In this document: positions 7,301-14,330 of the stretch, piece after piece
How the letters are laid out: every line of letters starts with the position of its first letter
Position numbering within the stretch: the stretch's first letter is position 1
Assembly (NCBI GenBank): GCA_027063295.1
Contig: JAMORZ010000022.1
Location: forward strand, 1 to 17,731
DNA: 17,731 bases
From: Sulfurimonas sp.
GTDB lineage: Bacteria > Campylobacterota > Campylobacteria > Campylobacterales > Sulfurimonadaceae
Direction of reading: 5' to 3'
The notes under the pieces: generated by a model
Seen by the model: only the letters and a program-made list of their open reading frames with translations
Database searches by the model: none
Told to the model about the DNA's origin: nothing
Translations under genes and position numbers: made by a program

Positions 7301-8211
7301 AAGTAATATCCAAAGATAAATGATCCATAACTATGGAGTTTATCTTGTGTTTTATACTTTTTTGTAGAGTGTTCTCTTAGATAATCAAATGTAAAATTCT
7401 CATAAGCACATGAAAAACCATATCCAATATCTAATGTAGCATAATTCTTATCTACACTATGGCTATTGCGAAATGTATTGCCATCTAAAAAGATATCTCT
7501 TGCAATAAGATTTGCTTTGAGTGAAAAGTTAAGATAGTAACTTATTTGAGAGTTTTGTTTTGTTGAAGTAAGTAGGATTTTAGAATCATGCATACTCTGA
7601 ATATTGTAAGTTCCAAAATCTTTTGGAATATTTTTCCCCCAACGAGCAAGTACACCGCCAAAAGCTTTTATAGATCTGTTTCCAAGTTCAAATCCGTACT
7701 GAGAAACTAGATATTTGTTGTGATAGTTTTTTTGTTCATAGTTGATTTGAAGTATCAGTTCATTTTGAAGTTGATGATCCCAGCCTTGAGGTTCAGGTGA
7801 ACCAATGAGATCGTGGATCATCTTTTGGATACCCTCCATTTGTGCTGCTGGACCTACTACACCAACTTCAAAACTCAAAGAATCAAGTGTAGTGTTATCT
7901 ACCCAACTTAGATCGCTCATAAGGTACATATATCCAGCATATGGTCTCTCATCAACCTGAAGATCTGCTGATTCAAAATCATCAGGTGTGTACATTTGGT
8001 GTGCAAAATGAAAAGATATATATTCGGCTTTATTATTTTTTTTATTGGTTAAAAACAAAGCACCTAAACTTCCCCCATAGGTGTACTCTCTATCTTCTCT
8101 AAAATCACCATCATTTTCAGTAATAAACTGTAGGTTTTGTAATTGCCATTCGTTGGCACAAAGTTGAAGACTCATCAGCATTGCTGGTAAAATTAATATA
8201 CTCTTTTTCAT
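7297..8211 (-). CDS. LpxR-like lipid A deacylase family protein (DUF2219)
   Basis: This is a predicted outer-membrane beta-barrel enzyme. LpxR of Salmonella and Helicobacter removes the 3'-linked acyl chains of lipid A, which changes the outer-membrane surface. The 304 residues begin with a signal peptide (MKKSILILPAMLMSLQLCA, then NEWQ). Family motifs are present in order: ITENDGDF with N33-D34, REYTYGG with T44, DERPYAGYMY (87-96), VGVVGPAAQ (116-124) and IHDLIGSPEPQGWDHQL with H133, the likely catalytic histidine. The protein ends in alternating strands with a C-terminal aromatic (GYYF), typical of barrels. The gene is divergent from gyrB and convergent with the DUF3943 gene. Activity is inferred from family; the substrate in this organism is unknown. 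Confidence 0.82.
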   Translation of the reverse strand: MKKSILILPAMLMSLQLCANEWQLQNLQFITENDGDFREDREYTYGGSLGALFLTNKKNNKAEYISFHFAHQMYTPDDFESADLQVDERPYAGYMYLMSDLSWVDNTTLDSLSFEVGVVGPAAQMEGIQKMIHDLIGSPEPQGWDHQLQNELILQINYEQKNYHNKYLVSQYGFELGNRSIKAFGGVLARWGKNIPKDFGTYNIQSMHDSKILLTSTKQNSQISYYLNFSLKANLIARDIFLDGNTFRNSHSVDKNYATLDIGYGFSCAYENFTFDYLREHSTKKYKTQDKLHSYGSFIFGYYF

Positions 8212-8217
8212 CCCTCT

Positions 8218-8223
8218 ATTATA
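8218..8223 (-). promoter_or_regulatory. Likely -10 box of the lpxR-like gene
   Basis: On the minus strand TATAAT (8223-8218) ends only 6 nt before the ATG at 8211. Transcription would normally begin about 7 nt after the box, at or next to the A of the start codon. The mRNA could then be leaderless, or the purines AGAGGG lying directly against the ATG may act poorly as a ribosome binding site. Confidence 0.45.
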
Positions 8224-8247
8224 GTTTATCTACCCTTTAAATATTAT

Positions 8248-8270
8248 TTTTAGATAATTTTAGATAAAAT
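8248..8270 (+). promoter_or_regulatory. gyrB promoter region with tandem 10-bp repeat
   Basis: TTTTAGATAA occurs twice in perfect tandem (8248-8257 and 8258-8267), so the A/T tracts are spaced by about one helical turn. The second copy runs into TAAAAT (8265-8270), a plausible -10 box for gyrB. It would give a start near 8277 and a leader of about 35 nt. A further TAGATAA lies in inverted orientation at 8232-8226. The repeats may reflect phased A/T tracts or a regulator site. Confidence 0.45.
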
Positions 8271-8311
8271 AAGTCCAATTATGCCAAAAGTAATGGCGAT
8301 GGAGTATTTGA

Positions 8312-10636
8312 ATGGATCAAAACGAAAACTACGGTGCTGGTAATATTAAAGTCCTCAAAGGATTAGAAGCAGTTCGTAAACGCCCTGGGATGTATATTGG
8401 TGATACTGGTCATAGAGGTCTTCATCACTTAGTATATGAGGTTATTGACAACTCTATAGATGAAGCTATGGCTGGATATTGTGATACTATCACAGTAACA
8501 CTTACAAAAAATGGAACATGTCGTGTAAGTGATAATGGTCGTGGTATCCCTACAGATATGCACCCAACAGAGGGTATGAGTGCAGCTACAGTTGTTCTTA
8601 CAGTACTTCATGCCGGTGGTAAGTTTGATAAAGATACCTACAAAGTTTCAGGTGGACTTCACGGGGTTGGTGTTTCTGTTGTAAATGCTCTCTCAAGTGA
8701 TCTTTATATGACAATCTATCGTGATGGAAAAATCCATGAACAAGATTTTAAACAAGGTATTCCACAAAAACCTTTAGAGGTTACAGGAACAACTCGTAAA
8801 ACTGGTACAACGATAGAATTTGCTGCTGATCCATCCATATTTACTGAGACTGTAACATTTGAGTTTGACTACTTAGCGAAACGTTTTAAAGAGCTTGCAT
8901 ATTTAAATCCTTTTATCACTATAAAGTTCAATGATGAAAGAAGTGGTGTTAAAGAGGTGTACCATTTTGAAGGTGGTATTGCTCAGTATGTATCTGATAT
9001 GAATAAAAAACAGGTTGTTGCAGATGTGTACAGCTTTAGTGGAAAAGTGGAAGATATAGAGTTTGATATTGCTTTGATGTACAGCGATGCTTATGATGAA
9101 AAACTCGCTTCATTTGTAAATAATATTAGAACTCCAAACGGTGGTACACACGAAGCAGGTTTTCGAGCAGGTTTAACACGTGTTATCTCAAACTACAACT
9201 CCAAAAATGGTGCAGCAAAAGAGAAAGATGTAAAAATCTCTGGTGATGATGTCAAAGAGGGGCTTATCGCTATTGTTTCTGCTCGTGTTCCTGAGCCTCA
9301 GTTTGAAGGGCAAACAAAAGGAAAACTTGGAAACACTTACGTAAGACCACTGATCCAAAAAGCAACGGGTGAAGCACTTAGCAAATACTTTGAAGAGAAC
9401 CCTATTCAGGCTAAAGCTATTGTAGCAAAAGCTCTTATGGCTGCTCGTGGTCGTGAAGCTGCGAAAAAAGCGCGTGAACTTACACGTAGAAAAGACAACA
9501 TGACAGTGGGAACTCTCCCTGGAAAGTTAGCTGATTGTCAAAGTAAAGATGCAAGTATCTGTGAACTTTACCTGGTGGAAGGGGATTCTGCGGGTGGTTC
9601 AGCAAAAATGGGGCGTGATAGAGTGTTTCAAGCTATCTTGCCACTTAAAGGTAAGATACTCAATGTTGAAAAAGCACGCTTAGAGAAAATTTTAAAATCT
9701 GATGAGATTACAAATATGATCACAGCGATGGGTTGTGGGATCGGTGAAGAGTATAACGAAGAGAAACTGCGTTATCACAAGATCATCATCATGACCGATG
9801 CCGATGTTGATGGAAGCCATATTCAGACACTTCTACTTACATTCTTCTTCCGTCATTTCCGTGATGTTGTAGAAAAAGGGTATCTCTACCTTGCTCAGCC
9901 ACCACTTTATCGTTATAAGAAAGGGAAAAAAGAGATCTACTTTAAAGATGATCGTGAGATGAATGACTTCCTTATCGATAATGGGATAGACTATCTTAAG
10001 GAGCAAACACTTGGTCACAACGATCTTGTTGCCTTTTTTAAGATGGTAGATCACTATGCAGGTAGTCTTGATGCTCTTGAGCGTCGCTATGCACTTGTGG
10101 ATCTTATCCGTTATTTTATTGAAAATCCTGATCTTATCTCTCTTGGTGCAAAAGAGCTTTTTAGTAAAGTTGAAGAGTTTTTAAAAGGGATCGATAACAA
10201 CATCCTTACACATACTATTAACGAAGAGACAAATGAGATCCACCTTTTTGTGCAAACACAAGGGGGTATGGAGGAACTTCTTATCAATGATGAGCTGTTC
10301 TCTGCACCACACTTTACAGAAGCAAATTTTGTTTACAGAAAGATTCAAGAGTGGGATTTGAATTTTGATGAAGATATTTTAGATGTACTTGAAGCGATCA
10401 AAGATTATGCACGAAAAGGATCATATATTCAACGTTACAAAGGTCTTGGTGAGATGAACCCAGAGCAACTTTGGGAGACAACAATGACACCTGAGAACCG
10501 TGTACTTTTACAAGTAACTATTGAAGATGCTGAGGTTGCATCTGATGCATTTACACTCTTTATGGGTGATGAGGTTGAGCCTCGCCGTAACTACATCGAA
10601 ACACATGCAAAAGATGTAAAACACCTCGACGTATAA
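8312..10636 (+). CDS. gyrB: DNA gyrase subunit B
   Basis: GyrB is the ATPase subunit of gyrase, which introduces negative supercoils with GyrA. The 774-residue protein shows the GHKL ATPase domain: E43 in VYEVIDNSIDEA, DNGRGIP from D74, and GGLHGVGVSVVNALS at about 114-128. The transducer domain follows. The TOPRIM domain has VEGDSAGGSAK with catalytic E423 and the metal ligands D496, D498 and D500 in TDADVDGSH. The C-terminal tail ends with QRYKGLGEMNPEQLWETT and the typical DEVEPRRNYIETHA. The ATG at 8312 has GGAG 7 nt upstream. In many relatives gyrB follows dnaN directly; here two envelope genes intervene. The next gene starts 10 bp after the stop, suggesting cotranscription. Confidence 0.98.
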   Translation: MDQNENYGAGNIKVLKGLEAVRKRPGMYIGDTGHRGLHHLVYEVIDNSIDEAMAGYCDTITVTLTKNGTCRVSDNGRGIPTDMHPTEGMSAATVVLTVLHAGGKFDKDTYKVSGGLHGVGVSVVNALSSDLYMTIYRDGKIHEQDFKQGIPQKPLEVTGTTRKTGTTIEFAADPSIFTETVTFEFDYLAKRFKELAYLNPFITIKFNDERSGVKEVYHFEGGIAQYVSDMNKKQVVADVYSFSGKVEDIEFDIALMYSDAYDEKLASFVNNIRTPNGGTHEAGFRAGLTRVISNYNSKNGAAKEKDVKISGDDVKEGLIAIVSARVPEPQFEGQTKGKLGNTYVRPLIQKATGEALSKYFEENPIQAKAIVAKALMAARGREAAKKARELTRRKDNMTVGTLPGKLADCQSKDASICELYLVEGDSAGGSAKMGRDRVFQAILPLKGKILNVEKARLEKILKSDEITNMITAMGCGIGEEYNEEKLRYHKIIIMTDADVDGSHIQTLLLTFFFRHFRDVVEKGYLYLAQPPLYRYKKGKKEIYFKDDREMNDFLIDNGIDYLKEQTLGHNDLVAFFKMVDHYAGSLDALERRYALVDLIRYFIENPDLISLGAKELFSKVEEFLKGIDNNILTHTINEETNEIHLFVQTQGGMEELLINDELFSAPHFTEANFVYRKIQEWDLNFDEDILDVLEAIKDYARKGSYIQRYKGLGEMNPEQLWETTMTPENRVLLQVTIEDAEVASDAFTLFMGDEVEPRRNYIETHAKDVKHLDV

Positions 10637-10646
10637 AACGTAAGCT

Positions 10647-12038
10647 ATGTTATTACCAGAGAAAAAAGAGAGGGAATACCGTTTTAGGCTCGCACTTCGC
10701 ATTGGTCTTCCTATTTTTGCTTTGGTGATAGTTCTCCTTTTTACTACAATTATCAATAACCCTTCTGCTGTTGATGCTGTTTTTTATTTTAAGGCGGTGT
10801 TGATTGTAGCGTTTAGTATCTACTTTATTTTTTACATTATCTATAGTGGTTTTAGTGAAAAGATTACAGAGAGTGTTACAAATACCTTTTCACGTGAATA
10901 TCTTTTAAAATATATTGAAAAAAAGATAAAAACAAACAAAGAATATACAGTTGTACTTTTAAGTATTGATAATATTGATGATATTAACAAGCAGTATGGT
11001 TTGCAAAATGGTGATAGAGTTTTGCAAAAAGTTACTCAATGGGTAGGGGAGTATCTCGAAAATGAAGGGATGAGTGATATCCCTATAGGTCATCTCAAAG
11101 GTGGAGATTTTCTTCTTGGACTTGAGGGGAGAAAAGAGAAGTTTAAAACAATGATGGAGATGCTCTATCTCAAAGCAAATGAACTCAAACTTGAAGATAT
11201 AGAGATAAAAGTTTCAGGAGCTATTACCGATACAAACTATTCAAAAGATCTAAACTATCTCATAGAACATCTTTTTGAACTTCAGATGATCAAAAAGCAG
11301 ATAAAAAATGATGATGAGAGTATAGATCCAAATGATTTGGAGCTTTTAGTAATCGAAGCGATCAACCAAAGATCTATTGTTATCCATTATCAAGATGTTT
11401 TTCAAAAAGATCAGTCATCTTTTCGTGAGTATTTTATCTATCTTAAGCTTGAAAATGGAAAATACCTCTACCCTAAAAAATATAAAAAGATTATGAGTAA
11501 GTTAGGGTTGGTTGTTGCGTTTGAAAAGATGGTTTTAGAGGAGATATTTTTCCATCATAAAAAATATCTTACACAAAAGATTGCATTGCCTATCACTCCA
11601 TCTTCACTAAGAAATGATGAGTTTTTAAGTTTTTTAAGATCTTTATTGCAAGAGTATAAAGGGTACTTTGAAAAAATTGTGTTTGTTCTTGTGGAGCATG
11701 AGTATTACTCTTATACAAAAAGGTTTAATACTATTATTAAATCGTTGAAAAATCTTGGTGTTTTGATTGCTATTGATAGATTGGGATCATACCATACAAG
11801 TTTTTTATATATGAGAGAGTTAGATGTCGATATGGTGCGTTTAGATACATACTATTCACATCGTGAGAAGTTTGCTGAACATCAAAGTGTCATAGAGGGC
11901 TTTTGTGTAATGGCACATCAAAAAGGTTGTTCTATATGGATGAAAAATATAGAAGATGAACAAGTGTTAACTCAAGCAAAAAAGATAGGGATCGATTTTG
12001 TTCAGGGTAAAATACTCAGTGAATTAGAAAAACTTTAA
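10647..12038 (+). CDS. Membrane-anchored GGDEF-EAL protein with degenerate active sites
   Basis: This 463-residue protein resembles c-di-GMP signalling proteins but looks catalytically inactive. Two transmembrane segments (about 14-36 and 46-67) leave only a tiny periplasmic loop, so there is no large external sensor. A GGDEF-type domain follows (about 98-218), with GGDFL at 152-156 in place of GGDEF. The C-terminal EAL-type domain (about 231-463) has EYF at 261-263 instead of EAL, no Asn in the IALPITPSS strand, DRLG at 377-380 instead of DDFG, and RLD instead of KxD. QGKIL (453-457) keeps the end motif. Such proteins often act as c-di-GMP receptors or through protein contacts. It lies 10 bp behind gyrB and 15 bp ahead of queF with only a poor ribosome binding site, so it is probably translated from the gyrB transcript. 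Confidence 0.82.
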   Translation: MLLPEKKEREYRFRLALRIGLPIFALVIVLLFTTIINNPSAVDAVFYFKAVLIVAFSIYFIFYIIYSGFSEKITESVTNTFSREYLLKYIEKKIKTNKEYTVVLLSIDNIDDINKQYGLQNGDRVLQKVTQWVGEYLENEGMSDIPIGHLKGGDFLLGLEGRKEKFKTMMEMLYLKANELKLEDIEIKVSGAITDTNYSKDLNYLIEHLFELQMIKKQIKNDDESIDPNDLELLVIEAINQRSIVIHYQDVFQKDQSSFREYFIYLKLENGKYLYPKKYKKIMSKLGLVVAFEKMVLEEIFFHHKKYLTQKIALPITPSSLRNDEFLSFLRSLLQEYKGYFEKIVFVLVEHEYYSYTKRFNTIIKSLKNLGVLIAIDRLGSYHTSFLYMRELDVDMVRLDTYYSHREKFAEHQSVIEGFCVMAHQKGCSIWMKNIEDEQVLTQAKKIGIDFVQGKILSELEKL

Positions 12039-12053
12039 CAAAAAAGGAAAAAA

Positions 12054-12440
12054 ATGAAATATGGTGAAAAAATAGTTAGTGAATTTGATGTTGAGAAAGA
12101 TTTGGAGATTTGGCCAAATGAGCATAAACGTAATTATTTGATAAAGATGACACTTCCAGAGTTTTCTTGTTTATGTCCACGTAGTGGGTATCCTGACTAT
12201 GCTACTATCTATTTAGAGTACACCCCAGATGAGTGGGTTGTAGAGCTTAAAGCTATCAAACTTTATATCAACTCATTTCGTGATCGTCACATCTCTCATG
12301 AGAACTCTGCAAATGAGATCTATGAGGTGTTAGAGCGTAAACTCAAACCAAAATATATGAAGATAGTGGCTGATTACAATCCACGTGGAAATGTACATAC
12401 AGTTATAGAGATAGATAGTTCAAAGATGGAAAAAGAGTAA
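12054..12440 (+). CDS. queF: NADPH-dependent 7-cyano-7-deazaguanine reductase QueF (short form)
   Basis: QueF reduces preQ0 to preQ1 with NADPH, the step before preQ1 is inserted into tRNA for queuosine synthesis. The 128-residue length is that of the single-domain (YkvM-like) type. The catalytic cysteine is C41 in SCLCPRSGYPDYA, with the paired aspartate D48. The substrate-binding segment ELKAIKLYINSFRD starts at E64, and H79 and HE at 82-83 follow as in the family. AAGGA lies 5 nt before the ATG. The gene sits in a plus-strand run after gyrB and the GGDEF-EAL gene and 4 bp before a small hypothetical gene. No other queuosine genes are present in the window. Confidence 0.94.
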   Translation: MKYGEKIVSEFDVEKDLEIWPNEHKRNYLIKMTLPEFSCLCPRSGYPDYATIYLEYTPDEWVVELKAIKLYINSFRDRHISHENSANEIYEVLERKLKPKYMKIVADYNPRGNVHTVIEIDSSKMEKE

Positions 12441-12444
12441 AAGA

Positions 12445-12921
12445 ATGTTTAGTAAAATTTTAGGTAAAAAGAAAGAGGGTGAATCAGAACAAACAAAAGA
12501 GCATCTTGAGATAATAAATAAAGTCTCAAAGATGAACCTTACAGAGATGCGCTCTTTTGTAAACAACAATGGTCCAATCCCTTTGAGTGAAGAGGGACTG
12601 ATTGCTGTTTTAGATAAACTCATCACCCCTCATCCTCAAACAAATACACTTTATATCCAACAAGATGATATGGATACGAAAAAAAGAAAAGCATTTGAGC
12701 TAGTTCTTCTTATATCTAAAAGTCAACGTATCACTTTTGAAGCTGTTGATAGATTGCAAAAATTTCTTGAAACATATATGACACTTATCACTTCATACGA
12801 TAAGGAGCATAAAGAGATTTATGCTTCACGTTTAAGTGATGCAGTTGAGATTTCACTCAAAAATATCAACAAAATGTCAAATCTCAAAGCAAAAATGGAT
12901 ATCTTGGGTCAAAATGACTAA
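12445..12921 (+). CDS. Hypothetical protein, small, soluble and mostly helical
   Basis: I do not recognise this 158-residue protein. It has no signal peptide or membrane segment. The N-terminus is short and lysine-rich (MFSKILGKKKEGE), then an acidic/basic mixed region follows. Predicted helices run from about residues 20-40 and from about 78 to the end, including RITFEAVDRLQKFLETYMTLI. A loop rich in Pro and Gln (about 61-75) separates the two halves. It starts 4 bp after queF, so it is likely cotranscribed and perhaps translationally coupled. Its stop overlaps the stop of the convergent cca gene by 4 bp. Codon use looks like that of its neighbours. It is probably a real gene because it fills the operon gap exactly, but no function can be assigned. 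Confidence 0.75.
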   Translation: MFSKILGKKKEGESEQTKEHLEIINKVSKMNLTEMRSFVNNNGPIPLSEEGLIAVLDKLITPHPQTNTLYIQQDDMDTKKRKAFELVLLISKSQRITFEAVDRLQKFLETYMTLITSYDKEHKEIYASRLSDAVEISLKNINKMSNLKAKMDILGQND

Positions 12922-14105
12922 AGGTATCTTTTTGCCTCTTTAAGAGCATCCTCTTTTGTAGTTATCTTTTCCATCATTTGAAGTTCATAAATATGTTTTA
13001 AGATTTTAGAAAAGTGTTGCGATGGTTTCATCCCTAATAAAAGTAGATCTTTTCCTTGTATGATGGGTTTGAGAGGATGATGAAGAATTGAGAGTTCTTT
13101 TGCTTTTGCACTTAAATGTTGAATCTTATACTTTTTTTGAGGAAAAAAAGCATAAAGTAAAGAGAAAAACTGTTCTAGTTTTACATCGATAGCTATCTTG
13201 TAAAGTTGATAGTTACTTAAGTTGTCAAAAGAGAAATCTTCTAGATGTTGTGCAAGTAAAGAAGCTGTTTTAATAGCACTTTTCTTATGGGTAAACAAAG
13301 AGAGAAACTTCTCTTTGTATTTTTGTTTATAAGCCAAGATAGCAAAAGAGAGAGTTAAATCTTTAGGGGATAAAAGATCGAGTGCTCTGAGCGAATCTTT
13401 ATGTGGAAGATATGTTTGTAGATGAAGTTGTTGCATAAGGAAAAAAGCATAAGATGGTTTTTTAGCTTTTAAGAGTATCTTTTCTAACTCTGTGAAGATT
13501 CTCTCTTGAGGGAGTTCTTCAAGAAGGTTTGCATTTATCATCGATTCTAAAAGAGAGAAAAGCTCTTTTTCTATTGTAAATTCAAAACGGGTTGCAAAAC
13601 CAATAGCACGCATAAAACGTAGAGGATCTTCTACAAATGTTGTTGCATCAACACAACGCAGAATTTTATTTTTTATATCATCAACACCATTGTAAGGATC
13701 AAGAAGTTTTTTTGATGTAGTATCAAAACCTATAGCATTGATAGTAAAGTCTCTTCTTCTTGCAGCTTGTGTAAAGTTTAAAGAGGTGTCAATAGTAATG
13801 AGAAACCCTTTATGACCCTGTGCTATTTTTGAGTCATTTCTAGGAAGTGAAAAATCTATCTCATAATCTTTAGATGCGAGTTTTAAGACACCAAAACTTT
13901 TTCCAACACTTTTTAGTGTACCAAAATTTTGTAAAATTTGTTCTAATTGTTCCAAAGAGGAGAGGTTATAAAGTTCAACATCGATATCTTTTGAATCTTT
14001 TTTTAAAAGAAAATCTCTGATATATCCACCAACCACTATGGGTTTTATCCCGTTTTCAATTAATTTATCAAAGATATTTTGTATATTATTTGGAAAGTCA
14101 ATCAT
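12918..14105 (-). CDS. cca: CCA tRNA nucleotidyltransferase / poly(A) polymerase family protein
   Basis: This class II nucleotidyltransferase is predicted to add or repair the 3'-CCA end of tRNAs. The 395 residues open with the catalytic head: VVGGYIRDFLL (24-34) and the metal-binding DID at 40-42, plus D84 in YEIDFSLPR. Next comes the RRRDFTINAIGFD motif (116-128), then EDPLRFMRAIGFATRF and ELPQERIFTELEKIL, which belong to the nucleotide-selecting neck. The rest is the helical body and tail. Poly(A) polymerases share the head. I prefer CCA-adding because no second homologue is visible and every bacterium needs or uses this activity. The gene is divergent from typA and convergent with the small hypothetical gene. 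Confidence 0.88.
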   Translation of the reverse strand: MIDFPNNIQNIFDKLIENGIKPIVVGGYIRDFLLKKDSKDIDVELYNLSSLEQLEQILQNFGTLKSVGKSFGVLKLASKDYEIDFSLPRNDSKIAQGHKGFLITIDTSLNFTQAARRRDFTINAIGFDTTSKKLLDPYNGVDDIKNKILRCVDATTFVEDPLRFMRAIGFATRFEFTIEKELFSLLESMINANLLEELPQERIFTELEKILLKAKKPSYAFFLMQQLHLQTYLPHKDSLRALDLLSPKDLTLSFAILAYKQKYKEKFLSLFTHKKSAIKTASLLAQHLEDFSFDNLSNYQLYKIAIDVKLEQFFSLLYAFFPQKKYKIQHLSAKAKELSILHHPLKPIIQGKDLLLLGMKPSQHFSKILKHIYELQMMEKITTKEDALKEAKRYL

Positions 14106-14292
14106 TTTTCTCTTTTTTATTAGATATCAATTATTTTATTTTGTAAATATATTTTATAATTTATTTGAAAAATCAAATATTATGTAGAAAATATATACGA
14201 AATCTTTCTGTTATTTAGAACGATTAGTGTTTTAAACGATAGATAGAGGAAATTAACAATGCCATTTTACAAAGATATAACTTTTATTTAGG

Positions 14293-14298
14293 TATAAT
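14293..14298 (+). promoter_or_regulatory. Likely typA -10 box
   Basis: TATAAT at 14293-14298 in the 225-bp cca-typA gap would start a transcript near 14305. The AAGGAA ribosome binding site at 14317-14322, 8 nt before the ATG, would then fall inside a leader of about 26 nt. No -35 hexamer is evident at normal spacing. The rest of the gap is A/T-rich, with a weak 7-bp hairpin (14162-14179) and a possible mini-ORF at 14259-14291. Confidence 0.6.
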
Positions 14299-14330
14299 CG
14301 CGACAAAATTTTCCCTAAGGAAACTGCACA

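Noticed and set aside
8281..8343. 20-codon ORF (MPKVMAMEY...) overlapping the gyrB start in another frame
   Set aside because: It has no ribosome binding site of its own, it would run through the gyrB start, and such a frame is easily produced by chance.
14162..14179. TATTTGA-AAAA-TCAAATA hairpin between cca and typA
   Set aside because: A 7-bp A/T-only stem with no T run on either side; too weak to call a terminator or operator.
14219..14240. AACGAT direct repeat 16 bp apart upstream of typA
   Set aside because: Only six bases and no symmetry; not distinguishable from background.
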